Shown piece by piece: positions 23,407-34,769 of a stretch of DNA of 64,000 nucleotides. A model generated the notes under the pieces. It was given only the letters and a program-made list of their open reading frames with translations. It did not search any database and was not told the DNA's origin. A program made the position numbers and the translations under genes. The stretch's first letter is position 1. Each line of letters opens with the position of its first letter. Source of the stretch: Madurella fahalii (lineage: Eukaryota > Ascomycota > Sordariomycetes > Sordariales); assembly GCA_029876055.1 (NCBI GenBank), contig CM056876.1, forward strand, positions 3,162,001 through 3,226,000. Direction: 5' to 3'.

Positions 23407-24877
23407 TCAGAGGTATGAGGCCTCAACAAGGAAGGCGACGGTGAACTGAGAATGCCGGAGAACTGCGTCCCACATAATAGTTTCGTACGTCTGCGATTCA
23501 AGACTTAGTAGAGCTTCATCCTCTCCAGCATCGGGATCAACCTACATCTCTAGGAGAGTGGATATAAGGCGAGGATGTGCTCATGGGCTCATCACACACG
23601 TAAGCCACCGCTGGTATCAACAACCGTCAATCAGCATCATGTTCCTTCAAGGACCAGCACGTCAATCAAGCAGAGCGAGGTAGGAAAACCCACGGAAGCC
23701 ATTCACGCGCGCCGACTCGTGGTCTGAGCACCCATACCCGCACTTGCCGCTCGTCGTCTCGCCGACGTACGCCTCGGCCACGACGCGCGTGTAGGCCGTC
23801 AGCGCCGAGTCGACGAAGTCGGTGTAGATGGAGATCTTGCCGCTCGGCGAGTAGCCCGCCATGTCCTGGTTGACCAGGGCGAGCACCGTCTTGCCCGCCG
23901 CCTTGTAGCTCGCGAACACGTCCTGTGACCCGAGCATGCCGCCCTCCTCGCCGCCGTAGAAGTGGAACTCGAGCGTGTCCTTGGGCTGGAAGCCCTCCGC
24001 GCCGGCGAGAACCCGGAGCGCCTCCAGGATGGCCACCACGCCTGAGCCGTTGTCGTCGGCGCCGGGACCGCGCGCTGTGGGCGAGCCGCCGGTCGAGTCG
24101 TAGTGGGCTGAGACGATGACTATGGGTGGGTTTACGAGAATTGGTTAGGGAGGTTCTGATGTCTCTAAGGAGGAGGATGCGAGGTGTTTACTGTACACCA
24201 CGTACCAAGGTTTGAACTGGTGCCGGGGATTTGGGCGATGATGGAGGGCTGGTTGAAGGAATGATAGAACTGGGTGACGGCGATTGCGGGATTCACGGCA
24301 GCTACGCTCTTGATTGTATCAAAGAGCCATGCTCCTGCTTCGGTTCCGTAAGAGCTATTGTAGTGGCGATTGTGGAAACTTGTGTAGGCAGGAACGCGGT
24401 TAGTTTAGCTCCTAGAGGAAGTATCAACACGACATACTCGGTAAGTGTCTTCAACCAGTTCTGCGGATTTGTGTTTGAGACTCTTGCAAGTAGCGGGTTG
24501 ACTTCGGTCTCGTGACCGACACTACTCGGGTAGGCGACGGCCTGCGCAGAGAAGGATTCCATCTGCGAGTCGGGGGCCGATAATGCTGCAAGTACTTGGG
24601 CATCCTATCCACGAATGACCGAGTCAGCTATCAGCTCGTCCATATCTTACTGGGAGATAAAGGATCGTACGTTGATGTCAGTAATATCCACGAAACCGAT
24701 GTTCTTCGCTGTGTAGTCTGTGATCTTCTGCTCGTCGGTAACCCATTTGCCGGGGTCTTCGGGAGAGGTTTTGATGAGGCGGAGACCGGCAGCTCTTTTT
24801 GCAGACTCAACGGTCGGTGCAGCGGCAACTGACCAAGCTGAGCTAGCCAGCAGGGAGAATATTGCTTGACTGCGCAT
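23407..24877 (-). CDS. lap1: Secreted leucine aminopeptidase, peptidase family M28 (Lap1-like)
   Basis: Zinc aminopeptidase that removes N-terminal residues from peptides outside the cell. Exons (minus strand): 24671..24877, 24438..24604, 24206..24378, 23694..24119, 23546..23610, 23407..23490; 373 aa, the usual length. Signal peptide MRSQAIFSLLASSAWSVAAA, then a propeptide starting near GLRLIKTSPEDPGKW. Zinc ligands: His188 and Asp204 (HYDSTGG, GADDNGSG), the catalytic/ligand pair in FYGGEEGG, Asp in NQDMAGY, and His342 in YIHSPRD. Reading the fourth exon through its donor gives an apparent early stop, but two further small exons restore GFPVAYV and the C-terminal helix ending VAFLVEASYL. Converges with the sugar transporter, 220 bp away. 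Confidence 0.92.
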
Positions 24878-25757
24878 GACTCGTCAAATCTCGGTTGGTG
24901 CTATTGTCTGTGTCCTTTGATTACGGTATTGCACTTGAGAAGCAGATTCTCAAAACCTTCACGTTGTTGTTTACCTCTTTCAAAGCTTTTATACTGGTGC
25001 CGCCATGTTACCCCTGACTAGCGCTAGTCGTCAGCAGATGTGTGATCCCAGCTAAGAGCCATAGCACCTTGACGTTCAGCGACGCTGCAACAAGGATCTG
25101 CTTCCATATCGTGCCGGCGGAGCCGCCTGTCTATCCCAATCTGGTATGTAACGGGGTTCTCGCATTGACTGTCTAGCCAACCTCAACTCCTTCTTCCTTC
25201 TTACTACTAGAAAGGGTCTAGTTATGAGGCGCAGGCTATAACCCCCCGTCCATCTCCTATCCGCACAAGGGCCCATCTGCGAAATTCTTGATTCACGCTC
25301 CATGCAATCATTCCGTCCTTGAAATGATCCGGGAATTTCGGATTGAACGCCCAATCCGCACAGACTGACCTCACGGGCGTAACTCTGTAGGAAGGATAAT
25401 TTTCATTCACGCTAAACCCGCTCGCACGGCGCTTGGTGCGAATTACCGTAACAGTTTATCGGTGGACATACCCATAACCAAGTCTCAAGAGTCCCCTAGG
25501 ATGTAACTTGCGATGTTGAATACGGCGATCCTTACTAGGATCCGATACACGCGGCAATAGCTTTGTACTATATCCCTCGTCAAATTTCAGCATGTGTCAG
25601 CATTCACTTATCTTTGCCGATATTCAGCTGGAATGAAGACGAGATGCGCATGAAGCGCACAGGGAGCACTGGAAAGCATTGTGCAGCTTTGTGATTGTTT
25701 AGTACGTTGTTTGGTATCAATCGTCAAGTAGTTCCTGCATGCGATTTAAATTTCAGA
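24878..25757. other. Intergenic upstream of the aminopeptidase
   Basis: No gene seen in 880 bp; expected to hold the lap1-like promoter and the end of the PL4 locus. Confidence 0.5.
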
Positions 25758-27469
25758 TTAAGCAGTGTAAAGCTCCACGGCATCAAATATCTAAAACCAG
25801 TTAGACTAAATAGCACACCGGCAGGGAATAAATATCCGGAAAATACTCACAAAGTTCAGGGCTCAAGAACGTCGATCCGCTGCTGCCGGAAATGGAGCTG
25901 ATAGTGATAGTGTTGCTACCCGGAACAAGCTTGCCGGCCGGGATGTTCACAGTATAAATCTCTCCGTGGCCACGATACGCGCCCCGTGTAACACCACGGC
26001 TGTCAATCTTGGCCGGTGCCGCCGGTGCCGGTCCCTTCCAGTTGTTTGCGGTCACCTGCGGACGGCTCCCCGTGAAGCTCAGAGTGGTTGCGATGCGCAG
26101 CGTGGCTGCCCCAGGGGCGCTGCCCAGGTTGAAACGAATCGTCACCGGGTGTTGACGGACTGGAACACGGCCATGGGGAAGTCAGAGAGCTGCGAACTGC
26201 CCACGGTATACGTTAAGGGACCCCAGCTAGCCATGCGGCTGTCGGATGGGTGCATTCTGAGGAACTTGTCGGCATTGCGGAAACCCGTCGGCTGGCCGTC
26301 GTAGTCGCCAATCTGGAAAAGAGTTCTCCGCGAGGTATTGAAGGTACCGGCGATGTCCTTCGTTGCAGTCTGTCCAGCCGATACTGTGACGGAGCTGGTG
26401 GCGATTTTGAATTCAGTCTGGTATAACACCATGTTGTAAGTACCCGGCTTCATCAATGGCGACGTGAAGCCCCCATTGGAGGACGTCTTTGTCCAGTATT
26501 GTGCCGCGTTGTTGTACCAGTGGACGACCCCCTCCATGCCGCTCTGCACACCAGTCGCAGTGCCTTTAATTGTCCCACGGCCAGAGGCAGATACCCAGCC
26601 CGTGACCCCGACTTCACCGAACCAAGAAACATCGGCACTCTTCACTCTGGGAATCCCCGAGCGTGAGAACTGCATCAAATACGGCCCGTGGAGACCCATG
26701 CGGTACGCTTCCGTCTGCACATGGCCGCTGTTCATGTAGTTATAGAGGTTGGTAGAGGCACCGGCATTGTTGGAGTTGATGTCGCGGAAGAAGGGACCTC
26801 CCGACGAAGACTCCTGCTGCGGAGTCATAATGCACACGTGCATCAAGTCGCTGCCGCCGTAGACGCAATGTGAGTCCTCATCGATGAATCTCGTGGACGA
26901 GTAGAATTTGGACCGCGTCTGCCCGTTGACGATGAAGACGTCAGAGCCCTCGATGGTCGCACTGGCACCGTTCGTATTTGAAACTTCGCCATAGGGGTAT
27001 TCGCCGGGCAGCTTGTCCGGGAGCAAACGAGCAATGAACCGCAACTCACCAACCGACGGCTGGGCTGTGATGTAAGTCGCCAAGTAGATAATGCTCTCGC
27101 CCTCCCGAACCACCATGTAGTGTGTCAAGGTGGACGTCATACACGTGACTTTGATATATCGGGCCGATCCGCTGAGCTGACTGATTGACACAGTAGCTGA
27201 TTGACACAGTAGCTGATTGACACAGTAGCTGATCCCAGGCCCGAATTGATGTGAGTGCCTGTGCCGCTATATTGAAGCTCGGTGCCCCGGTACTTGATTG
27301 ACCTGATATCGCAGTTGGACTGGCTCACAGAGGAGATCAACGGGTTGGCGGAGCCGGCATCGATGATGTAGTTGCCCCCTGACGACGTATAACCAAAGGC
27401 ACCAAGAACTCCTGGCGCAAAGAAGAAGGGAGAAAGACCAAAAAACCTAAAGATAGACTTGAGCTCCAT
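25758..27469 (-). pseudogene. Rhamnogalacturonan lyase (PL4), frame-broken
   Basis: Secreted pectin-degrading lyase of polysaccharide lyase family 4. The start MELKSIFRFFGLSPFFFAPG, then mature start AFGYTSSGGNYIIDAGSANP, is typical, and similarity runs through TSTLTHYMVVREG, VSWFGEVGVTGWVSASGRG, FQIGDYDGQPTGF and TIRFNLGSAP to a last small exon FDAVELYTA. Three lesions are visible. (1) A 16-bp unit is present three times at 27181-27228; one copy would keep GLGSATVSISQLSG in frame, three copies add 32 nt and lead to a stop near 27137. (2) About one base is missing near 26149-26153 (VFQSVN should run into PVTIRFN). (3) About one extra base lies near 25855-25860, just before the last intron (25791..25850). 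A 47-nt GT-AG splice over the repeat could bypass lesion 1 but not lesion 2. True decay or assembly indels cannot be told apart here. Confidence 0.8.
27181..27233. repeat. 16-bp unit in three perfect tandem copies plus 5 bases
   Basis: Plus-strand unit ctgattgacacagtag occupies 27181-27196, 27197-27212 and 27213-27228, followed by a partial ctgat. It lies inside the PL4 reading frame and shifts it, because two extra copies add 32 nt. Four copies (48 extra nt) would be in frame again. Confidence 0.97.
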
Positions 27470-28855
27470 GTTGAGGGACCTACGCCAAGCTCAACAGCCG
27501 GGATTTTAGAGATGGTGGCTCACACAAGTGTGCTCGACCTGAGGCGTTGAGTTTCCATCCCGAATTGCTGGCCTAAGAAACAGATAAATAACGAATGCGT
27601 CCCGAGGCGACTCTCCTGAGTATGACGGTTTCCCATAAACGGGACGGGGCTGGCCAAGCCGTTTCGCCCCTGGCGGAGTACCCGATTGGCGGAATACCAT
27701 AGATTTTTACTCCGTTGTAAACAGTCTCCGAGGTGTCAGGCGCGTTAGGTCGCACTTGAGCTTCCGAGGTAGCATTCACCGGAGAAGCTGCTCAACGGGG
27801 TTTTGGTGCGTTTTAGACGTCGCCGAGGCGGCGGATTTGCCGCCGGCGGACCCAGTCTTCAATGTGCACCCCTCCATAGCATGCTGAGGGGCCCAAGAAT
27901 CATACTAGCATGTTGAGCACGAAGGACCTATCGGTCAGATAGAATTTTGGCTAACTGAAAGTTCCCAGCGAGCCGATGATTTAATCATGCCACTAAGTGC
28001 AAAATCCAGAGCCGCCAGAGTCGATTAAAATAATGCTGGATGATGCTGTTAGGGCTCCGAGTCAGATACTCTGAAATAGTCCTCCTACACAATGACGGGT
28101 AAAAGTTCGACCCGTCTTGATACTCCAATCCTTGTAAGAACCTTAGGGCTGCTAGGTCAACCCTTCAGCCTTTGGTGCCGGCATAGGTGGTCATAACTGC
28201 TACCATATGCAAAAACGTACGGCGCGTCACCAGACTTATCCAGGTGCGGAAAGGGAGCGGCGGGAAATTCGGTCTAGGGGAATCAGAGGGAATGGTCCAT
28301 AAACCCAAGATACTTACGTAGGCGGCAAGTATCAGAGATTACTCTAATACGCACTCGCACGTACCCGTGCATGTTCACACTGGTGAACACACGCTTCCGT
28401 CATTCTCCAGCCTGTCAAGCTCTCGTTCATCCACGACACCTCCTTCAAGGGACCACAAGAATGGATGAAACGATTCAACCAACCCGCTCCCAAAACCGTG
28501 TTTACTTAGACAGGTATCGGATCTACAGCACAGGCATTTCTTGAACTGCAGGCCTTGGAAACGGATGTTTCGAAAAATGCCGCGGCACACTGTTACCGCT
28601 CATCGTCCACTATCACCCAGCTCGTTTCGAAACCCGGCCCTAGAGACCATTATGACCGCAGAAATCGGTGCAGCCTCAGCGCCATGTAGAATTGTGGAAA
28701 GCAGTAATCGTGATACCGTTCTACCGAACGCCCATTCTTGACATTTCCACCCCTTCTTCGCCGCAGATCACGGCGATGGTCTTGCCGAAACGGCCGACCA
28801 GTTAGCTAAAAGCCTGTGCCACATCCACGTCACCCAACCCCGTAAATACGATTCT
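27470..28855. other. Intergenic, 1.4 kb, no gene seen
   Basis: Lies between the PL4 start and the 3' end of the eS28 gene. Only short ORFs without recognisable content; moderately AT-rich in the middle. Confidence 0.5.
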
Positions 28856-29192
28856 TTATCTAAGGCGGCGGGCCTCGCGCTCGGATTCTAGGAGAACAAG
28901 GATGTCGTCCTCACGAACTGTAAAAGGCAAGAATTAGCCGGTAATGCCACCAGGCGGGAGAGAAACCATCAAAACATACCGGGCCCCTTGACGTTCCGGA
29001 TGATAGAGCGGGTAGTGTCGTCCATGAACTCGACGCGCACCTGGGTGACGCCACCACGAGAACCTGCGTTCGCGAACAACTCAGCATTTCTGCGTAGGGT
29101 GCGGGGGGCTAAGTCGCTTGGTGGTGCATACCGGTTCTGCCGAGGACGCGGGTGACCTTAACGAGCTTGACGGGAGCCTTCGAGGAATCCAT
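28856..29192 (-). CDS. RPS28: 40S ribosomal protein eS28
   Basis: Small cytosolic ribosomal subunit protein near the mRNA exit site. Three small exons on the minus strand: 29132..29192, 28980..29063 and 28856..28917, with introns of 68 and 62 bp. The spliced protein has 68 residues, the usual length. It reads MDSSKAPVKLVKVTRVLG at the start, RGGVTQVRVEFMDD in the middle, and RSIIRNVKGPVREDDILVLL then ESEREARRLR at the end, matching eukaryotic eS28 closely. No single exon is long enough to show up as a normal ORF. Both introns have GTATG donors and CAG acceptors. A housekeeping gene set between two carbohydrate-active genes. Confidence 0.97.
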
Positions 29193-29796
29193 TTTTGCGA
29201 CTGGTGGACTATATGACGGGTGGGAGAATCGGTCGCCGGATCGTGATGCGGGAGGGCTTGCGGAGTTGCGAAATTTCACCTAGATTCAATTGTGCGGAGC
29301 CAAAATCGCAGGGCTGCAGGAAATTTTTATTTCCGGTCCGTCACTGTGTGGGTGGGACGTGACGGGAGCCTTTTTCTGGTGCCCTGTGGGGCAAGACCTA
29401 ACTAAGGTAGGGCCACCAGCTTCCAGGTGTCGCACTTCCGCTAACCAGATTGAGCCTCTACCCAAACGGCCACCCATCGCAACCACAACCAGCGCAAGAC
29501 AAATAACACAGCAATGCTACACAGGGACTAGCAACTTCACGCGAAGCGAATGCAATCTTGGAGCACATGTTGGTTGAGCCACGCAGCAGATGCGACAAAT
29601 AAGAAGTAAATGGAAACGGGCGGTGGGTTTTGCTCTGGGGGGCAGCTGTGTTGCTCAGCAAACTCAAGCATAGAGTTCCGGAGAATCAAATTGTCAGCGT
29701 AGTCAACTGCGGAAGCTCCACAGTCTCTCGTAAAACACACGCCGGTCACAACGTCGCTATCCGGATCCGCTTTACTGAACGGGTCTAGTCGTGGTC
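29193..29796. other. Divergent promoter region, eS28 / GH71
   Basis: 604 bp with no gene seen. I looked here for an alternative first exon of the GH71 gene and found none with a suitable ATG, donor and phase. Confidence 0.5.
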
Positions 29797-31495
29797 ATGG
29801 AGCTCCTTTCAAGAATCAAAGACCTCAGGTACGGGGCGCGGTGGCGCGACGACCAAAGCCGGACCGAAAAGTGTTTGCTCATTACATGGTACGAGTTGTG
29901 TGAACGTGGAGTGGTCTGGCAATAATTTAACTCTCATCCTCAATTGCTCAGGTTGGGCTCACATGCGACCAGACGCCCGCGCAATGGTCTCACGAAATCG
30001 CGACCGCCATGGAGGCCGGCATTGACGGATTTGCGCTCAACATTGGCCCTTCTGACTGTTGGACTACTGTGCAGCTGGACTATGCTTACAGCATCGCCGA
30101 GCAGGCAAGGGACTTTGTCGTCTTCATATCGTTCGAGTGAGTCTATGACCGTCCGGTGTGTGTTGCAGCTCTCTGCCCAGATGGCGGCTGATCCTCGTTC
30201 GTCTAGTATGGCTGCTGAGACCTGGCCGCCGTCCCAGGTGGCCGAATTGATCAACCGATACAGGCAGTCAAGCGCGCAGATGTTGGTCAACGGGAGGCCA
30301 CTTGTCTCAACTTTTGAAGGCACCGACTGGGCCCACTACTGGCCTAAAGTACGCGAGCAAACATGTGACATATTTCTTGTTTCGGACTGGTCCAGTCTTG
30401 GACCGCACGGGGTTGGCCAGAAGTTGGATTTGATTGACGGTGCTTGTAAGTCGTCTCTTGGACATTGGATTTGATGCAACAGACTAAGAACAAGCGTCGA
30501 GTCTCCTGGGACGCATGGCCCAGGGCCGGATGCACGAAGATGACGCCAGCCGAGGACCTCTTTTACAGAGAAAACCTTCGCGGGAAGAAGTACATGATGG
30601 GCATCAGTCCCTGGTTTTACACTAGCAAGTGCCACCTAATCCTCGTACTCTGCTTGTTCCTAATGTTGTTTAGACCTGCCGCAATGGAATAAGGACTGGC
30701 ATTGTTCCAGCGAGTCTCTGTGGTACGACCGATGCCAGCAGGTGCTAGAGATTATGCCAGATTTTGTTCAGATCATCACATGTAAGCCTCGGCTTCTGTC
30801 TCCCGGTTGCAAGACTAATACCGCAGAGGGAATGACTTTGGGGAATCAAGCTACATTTGCGATGTCGTGCCGTCGCAGGTCGTCAATGGGGCAGAGCAGT
30901 ACGTTGTAGGCCACTCGCACTCAGCCTTCCGAGCCGTTCTCCCCTATTTGACCGCAGCGTACAAAGCCGGGTCTACCGAAACCACACTACCTCGGGAAGA
31001 CATTGCTATTGCTTGGTACCGTACCGCACCGGCTCGGGCTGTCCAGCAGCACGTCAGCAGTGAGTTCTAACTATATCCCCTCTCCGCTTGGTGCTGAGCT
31101 TAAGCCTTCAGGTACGGTATGGGGACAGGAGGGTTCAGTCCCGGCAGCATACGGCATCAGAGACGTTGTTTCTGTTGTGACTCTAACCAGAGGCGCCGCT
31201 TCTGTCACGGTTACAATTGGGGAGTTCCGGAAGATGACCTTGGAGACGCAAAAGCGGGAGCCTATCGTGTATTTCGAGGTGCCATATGGCAGCCATGCCA
31301 CCGGGCCAGTGACGATTACGCTGAACGACAGGACAACGACAAGGCCGGCAATTACGGATGGAAGTGACTGTTGGAAAGTAAGCGATTGCAAGCCATGGCG
31401 ATCTGTTCCGTTGCTAACTCGGATTGTCCTAGGCTTCATTAAATGCCGTCGCCATTCAGGTTAGAGGTTCTAGTGCTCGGGGCGCTAATGTGTAA
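29797..31495 (+). CDS. GH71 alpha-1,3-glucanase (mutanase)-like, first exon out of frame
   Basis: Glycoside hydrolase family 71, endo-alpha-1,3-glucanase acting on fungal cell-wall or bacterial alpha-1,3-glucan. Exons 29952..30136, 30207..30445, 30502..30624, 30674..30781, 30829..31059, 31112..31377 and 31433..31495 follow a first exon ending at 29888. Family blocks: VFAHYMVGLT, GIDGFALNIGPSDCW, VSTFEGTDWAHYW, SDWSSLGPHGVGQKL, YMMGISPWFYTNLPQWNKDW, IITWNDFGESSYI and AFRAVLPY. The intron at 30625..30673 is a GC-AG intron (GCAAGT donor). Problem: the ATG at 29797 (MELLSRIKDLRYG) is one base out of frame with VFAHYM; a base missing near 29867-29873 would join them. The frame that fits has no ATG back to its stop near 29701. 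No signal peptide is evident. Either frameshifted or the true first exon is unseen. Confidence 0.78.
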
Positions 31496-31913
31496 ACTCA
31501 AAAATCATCAGGAGAGCTGCTCAGGGATCTAAAACTTTTTTTGAGCAAAAGGTCCGCATGCATGGCCGAATCATGGAGGAATCTGCGAGTGATTGGTTCT
31601 AATTGTGTGAAATCCGAAGAGGAACGAATGACGCGGGCCGCTGCCCGCTGCTGTGATCGCCCCGCCCTTGTGGATCGGCTAATCTCGGCGATCTGTTCCT
31701 CGTCTTGGCCGCGCGTGGTTCAACGACGTCACAGCCTTTCCGCGACCAGCATCGCAGAAACCCGCTACCAACACTATTATACACACCGTCATGTCGCACG
31801 CCCTTCCCCAAAGCCCTGCAAACATTTCTCGGCCCGAGGGACGGTGAGAAGAATGCCTTTGACGGCCAGGGCAACACAACCATCCCAACCACCCGACGAC
31901 GAGCCGCGACGAC
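31496..31913. other. Intergenic, 418 bp
   Basis: Promoter side of the ABC1-family kinase gene; no gene seen. Confidence 0.5.
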
Positions 31914-34132
31914 ATGAGCCTGGCTCTCGCTTTCGGCCGTCTCTCCTCACGCGCAGAAGGATCGCTCTGCCTTCGCCTACCCCCTAAGACGTGGATCAAT
32001 CCCTTCCGACCATCCCGGGCGAGCATTCGCACGTTCCTGTTCCGGACGACACCCCGACCTCGGCCAAAACCATGGCGGAACTATCGCGCCAGGCCCACGA
32101 TATTGATGAGCGCTGGTAGCGGGGCGCTGGTCGCCGCCACCTTTGTCGGACTTTCAGAGAAGGGCAGCGCTGATCCCGACGATACGGCACAGGGACTCAT
32201 GCTGGAGATCTCGCGGGAGGAGATAAAGAAGACGGTTAGAGAGAACGAAAGCGACGGAATATTGACACATTTTGGGCGCCACGTCGTGCTATTTCTAGAT
32301 CTCTACGTTTGGGAGCCCGTCTGCACCGGCCTACGCTTTCTACAGCTCGCCGCTATATTTGTGCCCGTACTTCTAACGGTACCAGCCATATGGATTGGGA
32401 GCCGCCAGCCGGACCGAGACAACGAGCGGACAGGGACGCTCTGGTGGTATGGTTTTCTAGTCCAGTCAATGGAGTGGGCGGGGCCGGCGTTCATCAAGGT
32501 AACGCCATCCTGTGTCGCAGAAAAACATTCCCATGCTGATTGGTGGTGATTCTGGCAGCTTGGCCAATGGGCCGCCTCGAGATCAGACATCTTCCCCAAT
32601 GAACTATGTGGCATCATGTCGAAGCTCCATGCTAATGCTCCGGCTCACTCCCTACACGCCACGAAACGGATCGTCAGAGCCGCTTTTGGCGGGCGTGACT
32701 TTGAAGACATATTTGAAGAGTTCGACGAGCAGCCGCTCGGCGTGGGGGCCATCGCTCAAGTCTACAAGGCGAGACTCAAGCCTGATCTCGCCAGCCGCAC
32801 CGACGTCGACATTGCAGAGGTCCCCTCCGACCTCCGTCACAGCGTCCGCAAGAACGTCGAGACCGTTCTCAAGAGCACCCCGAAGCGCTTCCCATCTTCG
32901 TATGTTGCTGTCAAAGTCCAGCATCCTGGTGTCGAGCGGACCGTGCGACGCGATCTTCGCATCATGTGGTTCTTCGCATCTGTGCTCAATGCGATCCCCA
33001 CGATGGAATGGCTTTCGCTGCCGGACGAAGTCGAGCAGTTCGGTGAGATGATGAAGCTGCAGCTCGATCTACGCATCGAGGCGGCAAACCTCACAACGTT
33101 CCGCAAAAATTTCAAGGACAGGACCACCGCCTGGTTCCCATATCCATACACGGAATTTACGACGCGAAATGTCCTTATCGAAGAATTCGCCCATGGCATC
33201 CCTCTCGCCGACTTCATGGCCAACGGTGGCGGAGTGTTCCAGCAGGACATAGCATCCGAGGGACTAGACGCATTTCTCCGCATGCTCCTCCTGGACAACT
33301 TTGTCCACGCCGATCTCCACCCCGGAAATATCATGGTGCGCTTCTACGAGGCTGACCGACCTAACCTGCGTCTGCGCCGTGCGTCACGGGACGATCCCGC
33401 CGCCAGGCGGCCAGCGGACGTGACTGAGCAAGTCCTCTCGCGCTTGCGCCCGTACCGCCATAACAAGAAGCTCTGGGAAGCTGAGCTGGCCAAGATTGAC
33501 GCAGAGGGGTTCCGTCCGCAGCTGGTCTTCATCGACACGGGTCTTGTGACGGAGCTGAACGCCACGAATCGGCGCAATTTCCTCGACCTCTTCCGCGCTG
33601 TTGCCGAGTTTGACGGCTATAAGGCTGGCCACCTGATGTGCGAGCGGTGCCGGCAGCCCGATGCAGTCCTGGATAAGGAGGTATTCGCCCTCAAGATGCA
33701 GCACCTAGTGCTGGGAGTCAAGAGCCGGACACTTGCGCTAGGTAACGTCAAGATTGGCGATATCTTGCAACAGGTCCTGGCCATGGTGAGAGAGCATCAC
33801 GTCCGACTTGAAGGGGATTTCGTCAACGTCGTCATTAGCATTCTGCTGCTGGAGGGCATCGGTCGCAGCCTGAACCCTGATGTGGACCTACTCAGCAGTT
33901 CACTTCCGATTTTGAGACAGCTTGGCGCGCAGAGCGGTAAAGACATGGTCAAGGAAGGTGACTTCTCCATGTTGATGGTCTGGGTCGGCCTCGAGACGAG
34001 GAGGTTCATGCAGGCCAGTGTTGAGGATGTAAGTTTCCCCGTTACCGCGTCTTCCAATAATTTGACGATAATAACACTCATGAATAGGTCGAGCGGTGTG
34101 TAAAGTATGATCTCTTATCTCCTAATGTGTAA
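31914..34132 (+). CDS. CQD1: ABC1/UbiB-family atypical kinase, ADCK2/Cqd1-like (mitochondrial)
   Basis: Protein-kinase-like (ABC1/ADCK) protein. Human ADCK2 and yeast Cqd1 act at the mitochondrial inner membrane in coenzyme Q distribution and lipid balance. Exons 31914..32498, 32559..34028, 34088..34132; 699 aa. The N-terminus is Arg/Ser-rich with few acidic residues (likely mitochondrial presequence). A hydrophobic segment (about residues 145-162) precedes the kinase part. Motifs: the family KxGQ in FIKLGQWAASRSDIFP, the nucleotide loop QPLGVGAIAQVYKA, the Lys in AVKVQHPGVERTV, HADLHPGNIMV (HxDxHPGN) and VFIDTGLV as the metal-binding DTG. The insertion between the last two is Arg-rich. The ADCK2-like MEWAGPAFIKLGQW block decides the subfamily. 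Confidence 0.83.
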
Positions 34133-34769
34133 GATTTGTAAATCAATGACGCCGGAGTTCGGTGTGCAAGGACACTGGGCGATAAAGAGTTCTAAGCGAC
34201 ATTGCTTTGTATAGACCAAGGGAGGATAGATTCTCTTCTCAAAGACCCGTGTTCCACATGTTGCACAGGATATTGAACACCACTGGACCTAGTTGCGTGT
34301 CGAGAGGGCCGCCAGGCCGAAGCCAGCTGTGCTACTATCCTACCTAGCACGTTGGTTTCACAACAGATGGTTAGTTTTGTAGTCTCCGTTAACAACTTTA
34401 CAGGTATATCTGGGAAAGCATCGTATTTTCTCGGCTTAACCGACTGCAGAGCTGGCTCCCACAGGTTGATCTCCGTTCCGCGTACACCCATGAACCCGGA
34501 ATCTCCGGCTTTAAAAACGATACCTGCAACTAGCACGGATGTTGTAGCCACCGCCATAATCCCCAAGCAAGAGCTGCAGAATTTCAAACTGGACAGTTGC
34601 GCAGTCGCCAGAGCGGGTCCTTATAGCCAAGAAGAGCCCAATTAACTGCTAGCCTTTGAACAGCTAGAGCACGGCCTTGCAACCCGCACAGCGCAGCAGC
34701 CTAACCTAGCCCTCGATTAGGTGCAACTGAACATTGTAGCCGCTGCTTGGAGATATCAGGTGGCCCCTT
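34133..34769. other. Convergent intergenic region
   Basis: 637 bp between two converging 3' ends; no gene seen. Confidence 0.5.
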
